The notes below the pieces were generated by a model. The model ran no database searches. It was not told where the DNA came from and worked only from the letters and a program-made list of their open reading frames with translations. 64,000 nt of DNA from Flavobacterium caseinilyticum (GTDB taxonomy: Bacteria > Bacteroidota > Bacteroidia > Flavobacteriales > Flavobacteriaceae): positions 1-64,000 of the forward strand of contig NZ_SMFM01000008.1 of NCBI RefSeq assembly GCF_004349085.1, in the 5' to 3' direction. The position numbers and the translations under genes are program-made. Each line of letters starts with the position of its first letter. Within the stretch, counting starts at the first letter, position 1. Shown one piece after another: positions 33,849 through 41,491 of the stretch.

Positions 33849-33895
33849 ACACTGAACTTGTTTCAGTGTCTCAGTGTCTCAGTGTCTCAGTGTTT
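33849..33895. repeat. Hairpin joined to four 8-bp tandem repeats
   Basis: ACACTGAA-CTTGT-TTCAGTGT (33849-33869) runs into CAGTGTCT repeated at 33864, 33872 and 33880, plus a variant at 33888. The array was probably made by slippage on the hairpin arm. Confidence 0.75.
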
Positions 33896-34069
33896 CTTTT
33901 TGAATTTTATTAGCCATTTTAATAGAAGTGAAACCATAAAACTGGCTGTGACTCCAACAGCTGCTAAGATAATGGTTTTTAAAATATCTTCATAAAAAAT
34001 GTTCCCAAAAATACTCAACAAAGTGCCAGTCGCAGTACCCACTTTAAGTGAGATATTAGCCTCCATCAC
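33887..34069 (-). CDS. Single-pass membrane protein, 60 aa (cassette gene 4)
   Basis: A short N-terminus is followed by a hydrophobic helix (IILAAVGVTASFMVSLLLKWL) and a basic KFKKKH tail, which predicts an inner-membrane protein with the tail in the cytoplasm. It overlaps the preceding gene by 14 nt. A homologue is found alone at 38862-39044, sharing E-D-I-x-K-x-I-L-x-A and LLKWLI. Small size and phage-like context would suit a holin-like or toxin-like role, which is inference. Confidence 0.6.
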   Translation of the reverse strand: MMEANISLKVGTATGTLLSIFGNIFYEDILKTIILAAVGVTASFMVSLLLKWLIKFKKKH

Positions 34070-34322
34070 GGGGTTTATTTACAAGCTGCTGTTCTTTGCC
34101 GCGAACTTGTTTGAGGGCAGAATCATCCACAGTTACCTGACTAATCGCTGATAAAACACCTCCGGCAACAGCAACATATCCGGCCACCGTAACAACTGCT
34201 GCAGGTAAAACAATAGGAGAAGCCATTAAACTTCCACTTACAGCCAGCAATGCTAAGCCAATGATTCTGATTATTTTAAAAAACTTCGGGGTGGGCGATT
34301 TCGCCCTTTCAATTATATTCAT
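34056..34322 (-). CDS. Small membrane protein, 88 aa (cassette gene 3)
   Basis: The hydrophobic core IIGLALLAVSGSLMASPIVL and VVTVAGYVAVAGGVLSAI are small-residue-rich helices like glycine-zipper membrane proteins. The charged C-terminus ends in DGG. It overlaps the genes on both sides (4 and 14 nt), so all are translated together. The protein family is widespread in Bacteroidota next to DUF5675 but is uncharacterised. Confidence 0.65.
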   Translation of the reverse strand: MNIIERAKSPTPKFFKIIRIIGLALLAVSGSLMASPIVLPAAVVTVAGYVAVAGGVLSAISQVTVDDSALKQVRGKEQQLVNKPRDGG

Positions 34323-34729
34323 AATCTTTTTTTTTTACAGTGAATACTTATTTTTACTACTTCATTACGATCCAAAGCGGCACAAACCAAACTTTCTAGC
34401 TTTTTTAATGCTTTTCTGGAGGAACTGCCCTTCCCTATTCCGGTGAGTTGAGTTACAGGAGCGATGCAGCCCAACAACTCTTTTTTGGCATCATTGGCGG
34501 GATGGATTAAGATTAAATCTCTTCCCGGAACATTCATCAAATGCAAGTGCCATCCGAATTTGGGGCTAAACCGCTGCCGTAAGATATATTCTCCTTCGGG
34601 AATGCAAGAAATACGCTTTTGGTTTCCCAACCAGGGCAATTCGATGGTATAACAAACTATGGTGCCGTTCCATTCTAAAACCCCTTGCGTTCCCTCCGGA
34701 AAATACGTCCGTTTCAACATCAGGACCAT
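34319..34729 (-). CDS. DUF5675-family protein (cassette gene 2)
   Basis: 136 residues. The signature begins L-K-R-T-Y-F-P-E-G-T-Q-G-V-L, followed by CYTIELPW, CIPEGEY and ILIHPANDAKKELLGC. A His/Asp/Cys arrangement like that of L,D-transpeptidase-type folds is visible. The family is uncharacterised and common in phage-like and integrated elements. It lies 1 bp after the 251-aa gene and overlaps the next by 4 nt. Confidence 0.75.
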   Translation of the reverse strand: MVLMLKRTYFPEGTQGVLEWNGTIVCYTIELPWLGNQKRISCIPEGEYILRQRFSPKFGWHLHLMNVPGRDLILIHPANDAKKELLGCIAPVTQLTGIGKGSSSRKALKKLESLVCAALDRNEVVKISIHCKKKRL

Positions 34730-34730
34730 C

Positions 34731-35486
34731 TTACAATCCGCTCACTTGAACCAATGCCAAGGGATTGTAGGAGCCATTTTTCAATGGGTACATTTGTCCG
34801 TTAACTTCTTGGTAGAACTCCACTCCCAAAGCTAAAAACAACGGTTTTGTGCTTGCAGCAGTAACTGCATTCAGTTGGGAGATGGCAAGCGTAGCCACTG
34901 CATCCCAAGGTAAAATCGCAGTTTCAGAATGCGCCTCGACAAACGTTTCAGTTTCAAAATCAATCTCGGCACCCGCAGAAATAATTTTGAAATGGGTTGT
35001 TCCACCCGGTGCGGCTATCATGTTTGCCGGAACAAACGGTTCCAGATACACGGTGATTTCACCTGAGGCACGGTCAATCGATCCCACAAATGGCGCAAAC
35101 AAACTGGTGCCCAATTTTCCCCTGATATTGAATTCAAAGCCGGCAAGCAATTCTGCCTCACCATCAATCACATTTCGTAACCCTCTCACACTGGTCACAT
35201 CAGCCTGAATCACTTCAACCATTTTCTGGGTCAATCGGCTCACCATTCTGCCATCGGCAGTATTCAAAAGCAAAGCCCTCAGAGCCGTTCTCAAAATCTT
35301 TCCGGCCTTCCCGGCTCTACCAAATTCCGAACCATTTTCACGGGTTCTTTGAAACGCAGGATCATTCTTGATTCTGCTTGCATCAATTCCTCCTTTTTCG
35401 CGAGCCAGATGCCCGTCCTTGGTTTTGTAAAAAGTAATATCTCCGATAGTACCTTTCAACTTAATTATGCCTTTTTGCCTTGCCAT
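34731..35486 (-). CDS. Conserved Bacteroidota protein, 251 aa (cassette gene 1)
   Basis: It starts MARQKGIIKLKGTIGDITFY, a conserved N-terminus with KDGHLAREKGGID and the FQRTRENGSEFGRAGKAGK block. The C-terminal half is beta-rich. The family is seen at the head of the same small cassette in other Bacteroidota. Function is not established; the architecture is compatible with a structural or secreted-particle protein. Its G+C is visibly higher than that of most genes here, suggesting transfer. Confidence 0.7.
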   Translation of the reverse strand: MARQKGIIKLKGTIGDITFYKTKDGHLAREKGGIDASRIKNDPAFQRTRENGSEFGRAGKAGKILRTALRALLLNTADGRMVSRLTQKMVEVIQADVTSVRGLRNVIDGEAELLAGFEFNIRGKLGTSLFAPFVGSIDRASGEITVYLEPFVPANMIAAPGGTTHFKIISAGAEIDFETETFVEAHSETAILPWDAVATLAISQLNAVTAASTKPLFLALGVEFYQEVNGQMYPLKNGSYNPLALVQVSGL

Positions 35487-35616
35487 AATTTCTAAAATTT
35501 TAAATTAATTTTTCCTTTAAAACACCTTCAATCATCATCCTGTTGCAACACTTTCGATTGATTATGAAACAAATTTTAAGCTATTAAATCAGATAAAAAA
35601 TAGCTAGGTATTCCAT

Positions 35617-35633
35617 ATGTCATAAATTGACAT
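35617..35633. promoter_or_regulatory. Dyad ATGTCA-N5-TGACAT
   Basis: A perfect 6-bp inverted repeat lies 131 bp upstream of the reverse-strand cassette, followed by a second imperfect dyad (AATGTCAGTTGTCATT, near 35654). A regulator-binding site for the cassette or for the divergent hip locus is likely. Confidence 0.4.
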
Positions 35634-35690
35634 CAATGGCAGAAATAGACCTAAATGTCAGTTGTCATTTAAAATTAACAATCAATTACA

Positions 35691-35789
35691 ACTATATGCT
35701 TTTACATATAAATACAAATAATTAATCGAAACTATATGCTTTTACATATAATTTAATACATTTGTTTAAAATCGTTGCAAAAGCATATA
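35691..35789 (+). promoter_or_regulatory. Candidate HipB operators
   Basis: ACTATATGCTTTTACATATA occurs at 35691-35710 and 35731-35750, exactly 40 bp apart. An inverted AAAAGCATATA lies at 35779-35789. The array ends 80 bp before hipB. Repeated operators of this kind are typical of HipB autorepression. Confidence 0.6.
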
Positions 35790-35868
35790 ATCATGACATC
35801 GCATGAGGAAAAACTAATGCATCGAAAGTCAATTATAGTATGACCTATTAAAAAATACGTTTCCGGAT

Positions 35869-36087
35869 ATGAAAACAATAGCAGATTTTGTGAAAGAGAA
35901 AAGAAATGAGGTAAACCTCACACAGGAAGCCTTAGCGGAACGTGCCGGAGTAGCCCTTACCGTGATACGAAAAATAGAACAAGGAAAAGAAAACCTGAAT
36001 CTCGAAAAAGTAAACCAGGTACTTAAAATGTTCGGACATACATTAGCTCCGGTAAATGCCAGAGATTTATCCAACAGTGAAGATTAG
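35869..36087 (+). CDS. hipB: HipB-like HTH antitoxin
   Basis: 72 residues with a Cro/C1-type helix-turn-helix (residues 6-60: FVKEKRNEVNLTQEALAERA ... VIRKIEQGKENLNLEKVNQV). It is the DNA-binding member of a HipA-type toxin-antitoxin locus and should repress its own promoter through the repeated operators upstream. The next gene begins 5 bp after its stop. Confidence 0.88.
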   Translation: MKTIADFVKEKRNEVNLTQEALAERAGVALTVIRKIEQGKENLNLEKVNQVLKMFGHTLAPVNARDLSNSED

Positions 36088-36092
36088 ATTCT

Positions 36093-36425
36093 ATGAGAAA
36101 AGCAGCTATCTATTATAAAGAGTTTCTCTCAGGAATACTCACAGAAACAGATGATGGGGATTATAACTTTCAATACGACGAAAAGTATGTTTCAGAACAT
36201 CCCAAAGAAAGTATCACTTTGAACATGCCTGTGAGAACAAAACCATACACGGAAAAACGGTTATTCCCATTTTTTGAAGGTCTCATACCCGAAGGATGGT
36301 TACTGGATATCGCCGCCAAAAACTGGAAAATCAATCCTAACGATCGCATGGGACTCCTTTTGGCTTGTTGCCAAAATTGTATCGGAGCAGTAAGTGTTCA
36401 ACCAATTCCAACTGAAGATGTCTAA
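36093..36425 (+). CDS. HipA N-terminal subdomain as a separate protein (HipS-like)
   Basis: 110 residues matching only the N-subdomain 1 of HipA: Y-K-E-F-L-S-G-I-L-T-E, YVSEHPKESITLNMPV, LFPFFEGLIPEGWLL and the closing GLLLACCQNCIGAVSV. The kinase body follows as its own ORF and overlaps by 8 nt (ATGTCTAA), so the split is natural. In the described HipBST tripartite systems this small protein is the antitoxin of the kinase. Confidence 0.85.
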   Translation: MRKAAIYYKEFLSGILTETDDGDYNFQYDEKYVSEHPKESITLNMPVRTKPYTEKRLFPFFEGLIPEGWLLDIAAKNWKINPNDRMGLLLACCQNCIGAVSVQPIPTEDV

Positions 36426-37374
36426 GAAATGTTTATATTGTTACCAATCATTAAACGATAAAAGCGTTGGTGATTTCCATGAGCGGTGCAGTTTCGAATT
36501 TTTCGGTACCAAACAACAGCCGGCATTCGATCATTCGCTAAAGCAAATGGTAGAATTAGCCAAAAATGTGGTGGAGCGCAGTGTGGCAGTGCCCGGAGTA
36601 CAACCCAAGTTGTCCTTGTCTATTGTAAACGATACGATACAAGACGGAAGCAAAGGACGTCTTACCGTTATTGGAGCCTTGGGCGGAAATTATATTTTCA
36701 AGCCACCCTCCGAACAATTTCCTGAAATGCCGGAAAATGAGCATGTAACGATGCGTATTGCGGAAGCTTTCGGAATCAATACCGTAAAATCTAGCTTAAT
36801 AAGATTACAGTCTGGAGAACTATCCTATATCACCAAACGCATCGACAGAACAGAAACTGGAGAAAAAATTCACATGTTGGACATGTTCCAAATCACAGAA
36901 GCTTTTGACAAATACAAAAGCTCGATGGAAAAAATAGGCAAAGCCTTAGATGAATTTTCAGACAACACCTTGCTCGACAAAGTGTACTTTCTCGAACTGG
37001 GTATTTTCAGTTTCCTGACCGGTAATAATGATATGCACTTGAAAAACTTTTCGATGATTCATTTCGGCGAAACTTGGACATTGGCACCAGCCTATGATTT
37101 ATTGAATGTGACCATCGTTAATCCAGACGACACTGAAGAATTGGCCCTGACCTTAGATGGAAAAAAGAAAAAACTAAAATGGGAGCACTTCAAAAAGCTG
37201 GGTATTAACCTTGGCTTAAATGAAAAACAAATAAAAGGAATTGCAAAGCGATTCCAAAAAAACAAACCTATCGCTCTTCTGTGGATCGAAAATTCATTCC
37301 TCTCGGATGCGTTCAAAGAAAAATACAAAGTGTTGCTAGAAGAAAGATACCATAGATTGTTTGAGACTGATTAA
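36418..37374 (+). CDS. HipA/HipT-like serine/threonine kinase toxin
   Basis: The ATG at 36418 gives 318 residues and overlaps hipS by 8 nt. An N-terminal Cys pair (CLYCYQSL) and Cys in HERCSFEFFG may bind metal. The kinase body shows VPGVQPKLSLS, GGNYIFKPPSEQF (nucleotide-binding), MLDMFQITEA, the catalytic G-N-N-D-M-H-L-K-N-F-S and A-P-A-Y-D-L-L-N (Mg2+ Asp). HipA-family kinases inactivate glutamyl- or tryptophanyl-tRNA synthetase and cause dormancy. It is intact, so the locus is likely functional. Confidence 0.88.
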   Translation: MSKKCLYCYQSLNDKSVGDFHERCSFEFFGTKQQPAFDHSLKQMVELAKNVVERSVAVPGVQPKLSLSIVNDTIQDGSKGRLTVIGALGGNYIFKPPSEQFPEMPENEHVTMRIAEAFGINTVKSSLIRLQSGELSYITKRIDRTETGEKIHMLDMFQITEAFDKYKSSMEKIGKALDEFSDNTLLDKVYFLELGIFSFLTGNNDMHLKNFSMIHFGETWTLAPAYDLLNVTIVNPDDTEELALTLDGKKKKLKWEHFKKLGINLGLNEKQIKGIAKRFQKNKPIALLWIENSFLSDAFKEKYKVLLEERYHRLFETD

Positions 37375-37468
37375 GCAAACACTTTTTTTCATAAATTTAG
37401 GCTTCACTAAAGTTTGACAAGTAGTACTTTAGAGTAAATCAAAGCCCAATCAAAGCCATAGATAGTGT

Positions 37469-37672
37469 ATGAAAACCCAAAACAAGAGATTGTGTATCTA
37501 CCCGAAAGATATACAACGCATAACCGGAAAGAGTTATCGTCAAAGCATTAGACTACTTCAAAAAATAAGAAAGGAGCTCAATAAGCTCCAAAATGAGTTT
37601 GTGTCAATCGAGGAGTTTTGTCAATACACTAGCCTAAAAATTGAACAGGTAGAACCATTGATAATTGGATGA
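37469..37672 (+). CDS. Small HTH-like protein, 67 aa
   Basis: The pattern IYPKDIQRITGKSYRQSIRL followed by LQKIRKELNK and VSIEEFCQYTSLK matches a small Bacteroidota DNA-binding family of phage and integrative elements. A TTTG...TACTTTAG arrangement lies at 37412-37431. Two copies of TTCAGTAACCNGTTCATTTT follow the gene and may be its operators. Confidence 0.65.
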   Translation: MKTQNKRLCIYPKDIQRITGKSYRQSIRLLQKIRKELNKLQNEFVSIEEFCQYTSLKIEQVEPLIIG

Positions 37673-37710
37673 AAATTCTTTTTAAGTGTTCATAATCGGA
37701 ATAGTATTTT

Positions 37711-37789
37711 TTCAGTAACCAGTTCATTTTTTAAACCCTTCTCTATCAATAAATGAACCACTACATGTTCAGTAACCTGTTCATTTTTT
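37711..37789. repeat. Two TTCAGTAACCNGTTCATTTT repeats
   Basis: Copies at 37711-37732 and 37768-37789 are 57 bp apart. Related half-sites TGAAC/GTTCA lie between them and as a palindrome at 38148-38166. They are candidate binding sites for the 67-aa HTH protein or an integrase arm-site cluster. Confidence 0.6.
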
Positions 37790-37955
37790 GATGATGTTTG
37801 TCCCAAATTTTATTGGATATGTCTACGTTATTCCGTACTTTTACAGTGCACAAATTAATAGAATTCATAACGACTTAATAGGGGGTAAATTCGGTTACCC
37901 AAATATAATTCAATTCACAAGACATTGAAAATAGGCGCTTTACAAGTGATTATAA

Positions 37956-37973
37956 AGTCCCTCTTTCTCCGCT
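37956..37973 (+). other. tRNA-Ser-like 3' end fragment, candidate attachment site
   Basis: AGTCCCTCTTTCTCCGCT matches the 3' acceptor/T-arm end typical of tRNA-Ser genes, but no TTCGAAT T-loop or rest of a tRNA precedes it. Integrases often duplicate such a tRNA 3' end at the far side of an element. An integrase remnant lies 285 bp downstream. Confidence 0.5.
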
Positions 37974-37997
37974 GGTAGAAATACAAAACAAAGCAAA

Positions 37998-38030
37998 CCC
38001 CTCTAAATTTTATGATTTAGGGGGGTTTTT
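37998..38030 (+). terminator. Strong terminator after the att-like fragment
   Basis: CCCCTCTAAA-(TTTTATGA)-TTTAGGGGGG is followed by five Ts. It is the type of terminator that follows a tRNA gene and would have been carried along with the tRNA 3' end. Confidence 0.8.
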
Positions 38031-38082
38031 CATTTGCGGTATATCAAATTATTCATTAAATCTCAAAACTTAGGTGTCTTTT

Positions 38083-38121
38083 GAGGTGTCACTAAAAAAT
38101 TAAATCTTTTAGTGACACCTC
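38083..38121. repeat. 15-bp perfect inverted repeat
   Basis: GAGGTGTCACTAAAA (38083-38097) and TTTTAGTGACACCTC (38107-38121) enclose 9 nt. A shorter AGGTGTC copy precedes at 38072. There is no T-run, so a recombinase or regulator site near the integrase remnant is more likely than a terminator. Confidence 0.7.
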
Positions 38122-38147
38122 TCAAAAAAAAAAGACATATTCCGCTA

Positions 38148-38166
38148 CTGTTCATTTATTGAACAG
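38148..38166. promoter_or_regulatory. Palindrome CTGTTCA-N5-TGAACAG
   Basis: A perfect 7-bp dyad lies 92 bp before the integrase remnant. It shares the GTTCA half-site with the repeats at 37711-37789. Confidence 0.55.
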
Positions 38167-38257
38167 GTAGCTGTTTAATCAGATGTTCATAATCTAAACA
38201 TCTTGTATGAAAATATTTTAAAGTTTAAATTTAATAATAACTTAAAGGTTACCAGCC

Positions 38258-38573
38258 ATGAATACAGCTGTATCCGTACTCTTTTACATCAAGAGATCAA
38301 AAGCCAACAATGATGGCATCTGCCCTTTTTATGTCCGTGTGACAATTCTAACCAAACGATTTGAGTTTAGCAGTATAAGTTTGTTAATCCAGAAAGATGG
38401 TCTAATGAAGGGTCGAAAGTAAAGGGTTCCACTGAGGATGCCCGTTCAATAAATAATCATCTTGAAAATATAAAAAGCAAGGTTTTGGAAGCTGAGAAAA
38501 AGTTGTTCAAAAAAGACATCATTTTAACTTCGGAAAATTTAAAGAATGAACAGTTAGGTACCGGAGAACGCCA
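38258..38573 (+). pseudogene. Tyrosine integrase, N-terminal arm-binding fragment, truncated
   Basis: ATG 38258 gives MNTAVSVLFYIKRSKANNDG followed by ICPFYVRVTILTKRFEFS, the arm-DNA-binding domain of Bacteroidota phage-type integrases. A frameshift near 38380 moves the continuation to V-N-P-E-R-W-S-N-E-G, the INPKxW-like element, then SINNHLENIKSKVLEAEKKL. Homology ends at about 38573, where a dispersed GGAAT/ATTCC repeat begins. The core-binding and catalytic domains are missing, so it cannot recombine. Confidence 0.8.
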
Positions 38574-38586
38574 AAAAAACCCATTC

Positions 38587-38609
38587 GCGCGGAATTGCAT
38601 TCCGTGCCC
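38587..38609. repeat. Dispersed GGAATTGCATTCC repeat, copy 3
   Basis: The core is followed by the CCAATTAATAGACAATTAACG tail shared with copies 8 and 9. It sits exactly at the point where the integrase gene is cut off. Confidence 0.85.
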
Positions 38610-38810
38610 TTCCCAATTAATAGACAATTAACGATCTTCCCCCGTTGTCATAAAAATTTCACCATGACGGTTAATGTTTTGAACCTCAATCAGTATTAAA
38701 ATACAAACGCCCGTATAGATATGATATGAATTTTGGCACAGGTTTTAAAATCATTAAAATAAAAAAATATTTAACTAATTAAAAAAGAAACACAAATCAT
38801 GCACGAAAAA

Positions 38811-38836
38811 AAGCCTGATCCAAACGGACCAGGCTT
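38811..38836 (-). terminator. Terminator of the cassette relic
   Basis: On the minus strand AAGCCTGGTCC-GTTT-GGATCAGGCTT is followed by TTTTTT. It resembles the terminator at 33752, supporting common ancestry of the two reverse-strand segments. Confidence 0.85.
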
Positions 38837-38861
38837 CTGATAAAAAATTAACCCTATTCTA

Positions 38862-39044
38862 TTATCTCCTAAAACGGATCAGCCATTTCAACACCGGCGA
38901 AATCATAAAACTCGACATGGCTCCCATAAACGCAAAGAGTATCGATTTTGCGATATCTTCCGAAAGAATATGGAGCCAAGACACTAAAAAAAATCCCTGA
39001 AACGGTTCCGGTTCGGGGTCCGTTTTTTGACTTTGTATCATCAA
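38862..39044 (-). pseudogene. Relic of the 60-aa cassette membrane protein
   Basis: The C-terminal two thirds (HILSEDIAKSILFAFMGAMS, then LKWLIRFRR) match the 33887 membrane protein. The N-terminus (PEPEPFQGFF) does not match, and the other three cassette genes are missing. It may still be translated, but it is most likely the leftover of a second cassette copy. Confidence 0.5.
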
Positions 39045-39115
39045 ATTCCAAGAACCGGCTGCGATCTTAGGTTTTGAATAATCGCATCAACTACCTTATT
39101 ATCAATAAATATCTT

Positions 39116-41491
39116 TTACAATTTCATGGATTTATTGTGCTTTGCAACAGCTTTATGAATGTTTTTAGGTGCTCTTTGCAATGATTTCTCCAATACTAAG
39201 CGGGCCATCAAATAACTCACAGTTGATTCGGCACCTTGATTTAGATTTACATAATCCTCTTCCAATCCATCATAACATCCCCCAGTACAAGGATTATAAA
39301 TGATCTGGTTTAAATGATTTTTTCCTAAAAACCAATTAAATGCCGCTACCATTTTTTTAAAGTATTTTTCATTTTTAAAAACCTCGTCAAATTTATTTAA
39401 TGCAAGAATAGTATACGCAACATCAATAGGCTGTTCACCACCTATAGGACTTGGCTCCGATTTATTTTCTTTTTTTAGCCATCCTTTATTGGAAATTACG
39501 TGTATGCTGTTTTTTGTAAAAATTTTGGAAAGAAGAAAGTCAAAGGATGATTTTGCAATTTCCTTATAAATTAATTGATCTGTGGCCATCCAGGCACAAA
39601 GCATCGCTTCCGGTATAATACTATTGCCATAAGTAAGATAGCTTTCAAACCATTTCCATTCCTTATCTGCTTCGTGTTGGTACATTTGTACTAACCTGTT
39701 AGCTAGTGTTTTAATAATCGTAAGGTTTTTTTGGGATACTCCTGTTGAATTGTAGTAGTAAACCCCTTTAATTATGAAAGCCATTGCCCGCGTGGAATGG
39801 ATTTCAGAAACATTTACAAGAGCACTTTCCATGGCAATAGCAGCATCTTTAGCTAACTCTTTTGGAAGAATGTCGCTAATTGAATTTAGATAGCCCAAAG
39901 CCCAAATAGCTCTTCCATTTGAATCTTCTAAGTTTGTTTTGTAGTTTTGTTTTGTAAAATTATATTCTTCATTTATATAATTTAGAAAAACCTCATTAGG
40001 TTGCAAACAATATTTAATAAAATCGAAATAGATTTGAATGTATTTTAAATCATTATCATCTCTTGTCAATTCATATTGCTGACATAGGGCTACCATGGCC
40101 CTGGCATTGTCGTCTAAAGTATATCCTGAATCAATATCAGGTTGATTAATGATTGAAAATTGAATCATTCCAAAAGCAGTAGTTAGCTTTTTTATATGAT
40201 CAAGATTGACTTTTGGAAGTTTATAATACAAATGGAAGTTTTCATCTCCCAGTTTTTCAAATAACATGGCATGACCAATAGCTGAATTTTCCCAAGCTGT
40301 GGGAACAATCCTGTGCAGGCCGTTTGAACCCATTTTCTCTCTCAATTGTTCATCAGACAATAGCCTATTTGTTTCTTTAGCCAATTGTTTCGAATTGTTG
40401 AAATCAATAATAATTCCTGCATTATTCTTCAAAACTTCACATGCATGGGGAATAGGTGTTGAAATAATGGGACAACCACAACTCATAGCGTACGCAAAAG
40501 TTCCACTTACCGCTTGATTGGGATCATTGGATGTGAATAAATAAATATCAGTAAGTTGTAATAATTCTAATAGTTCCGCTAATGGTAAAAAACGATTGAT
40601 AAACCTAACATGTTCTTGAAGTCCTAAGTCTTCAATTTTTGTTTCTAACATCGAACGGTATTTTTCGCCTTCGTGGTTAACTACTGATGGATGCGTTTTT
40701 CCAATAATTAAAAATAGTACATCTTTGTTCCTTTCCGCTATTTCAACTAATGCGTCTAAAGTAGTTTCGATACTTTTTCCCGAGCTTAATAATCCAAAAG
40801 TCGAAAGTATTTTTTTTCCACTTAATTTATATTTAATTTTTAATTCCTCTTTATCGGAATGTGGAACTAAATGGGTTCCGTGCTGAATGATATTGATTTT
40901 ATCTGCTGTTATACCATATGTGCTCATCAATAGCTCCGCAGCGGAATGCGTCATTACAATTATAGAATGCGCTTCTAGGGCTATTTCCCTAACATTTGCT
41001 TTTAATGACGAATTAGGTCGCGGTAGTACGGTATGGAAAACAATGATAACAGGTTTTTCAACTGTTTTTATGAACTGTTTTAAATCAGCTTCATTATTTT
41101 TAAATAATCCAAATTCATGCTGAATCAAAACCATTTGCAAATTGACATTAGTATTAATTTGCGTGGCCAAATTGGTAAAGGCTTTCGGACGGTCTGTATT
41201 GAGAAAGTACTTTATGGCATCAGGATAAGTATGTTGCTCATCATTCGATTCCAAAGCGCAAATTTTTATTTTAAAAGAATTCTCGAATTTAGTATTCAGC
41301 ACTTTAATCAAATCCTGAGAATACGTTGCAATACCGCATTCACGAGGAGGATAGGTGGTGATAAATAAGATTTCAGGCAAGTCATTTTTGATCTCTAGGC
41401 GAGGTATCTGATTTGACTCATTCAAATATTTTTTTTTGAAAATACTGGCCAAGGGTATGTTTTGGTGTTTAACTATTATTTTATTAAGCAT
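39116..41491 (-). CDS. GT4 glycosyltransferase fused to an alpha/alpha-barrel-like domain
   Basis: 791 residues. Residues 40-430 are a GT-B (GT4) glycosyltransferase: TTYPPRECGIATYSQDL, HEFGLFKNNEADL, STFGLLSSGKSIETTLDAL and the C-terminal donor-site region NQAVSGTFAYAMSCGCPII. From about 440 the protein is helical, with repeated aromatic motifs like a glycoside-hydrolase (alpha/alpha)6 barrel (DNARAMVALCQQY; DSNGRAIWALGYL; GGEQPIDVAYTILAL). It overlaps the GH130 gene by 8 nt. The pair probably makes or remodels a mannose-containing glycan, an inference from the GH130 partner. Confidence 0.85.
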   Translation of the reverse strand: MLNKIIVKHQNIPLASIFKKKYLNESNQIPRLEIKNDLPEILFITTYPPRECGIATYSQDLIKVLNTKFENSFKIKICALESNDEQHTYPDAIKYFLNTDRPKAFTNLATQINTNVNLQMVLIQHEFGLFKNNEADLKQFIKTVEKPVIIVFHTVLPRPNSSLKANVREIALEAHSIIVMTHSAAELLMSTYGITADKINIIQHGTHLVPHSDKEELKIKYKLSGKKILSTFGLLSSGKSIETTLDALVEIAERNKDVLFLIIGKTHPSVVNHEGEKYRSMLETKIEDLGLQEHVRFINRFLPLAELLELLQLTDIYLFTSNDPNQAVSGTFAYAMSCGCPIISTPIPHACEVLKNNAGIIIDFNNSKQLAKETNRLLSDEQLREKMGSNGLHRIVPTAWENSAIGHAMLFEKLGDENFHLYYKLPKVNLDHIKKLTTAFGMIQFSIINQPDIDSGYTLDDNARAMVALCQQYELTRDDNDLKYIQIYFDFIKYCLQPNEVFLNYINEEYNFTKQNYKTNLEDSNGRAIWALGYLNSISDILPKELAKDAAIAMESALVNVSEIHSTRAMAFIIKGVYYYNSTGVSQKNLTIIKTLANRLVQMYQHEADKEWKWFESYLTYGNSIIPEAMLCAWMATDQLIYKEIAKSSFDFLLSKIFTKNSIHVISNKGWLKKENKSEPSPIGGEQPIDVAYTILALNKFDEVFKNEKYFKKMVAAFNWFLGKNHLNQIIYNPCTGGCYDGLEEDYVNLNQGAESTVSYLMARLVLEKSLQRAPKNIHKAVAKHNKSMKL

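Noticed and set aside
33864..33895. Short tandem array considered as CRISPR-like
   Set aside because: The 8-bp units are contiguous with no spacers. No CRISPR repeats or cas genes were seen anywhere in the window.
37956..37973. A complete tRNA-Ser gene
   Set aside because: Only the last 18 bases look like tRNA. No anticodon arm, D-arm or T-loop can be folded upstream.
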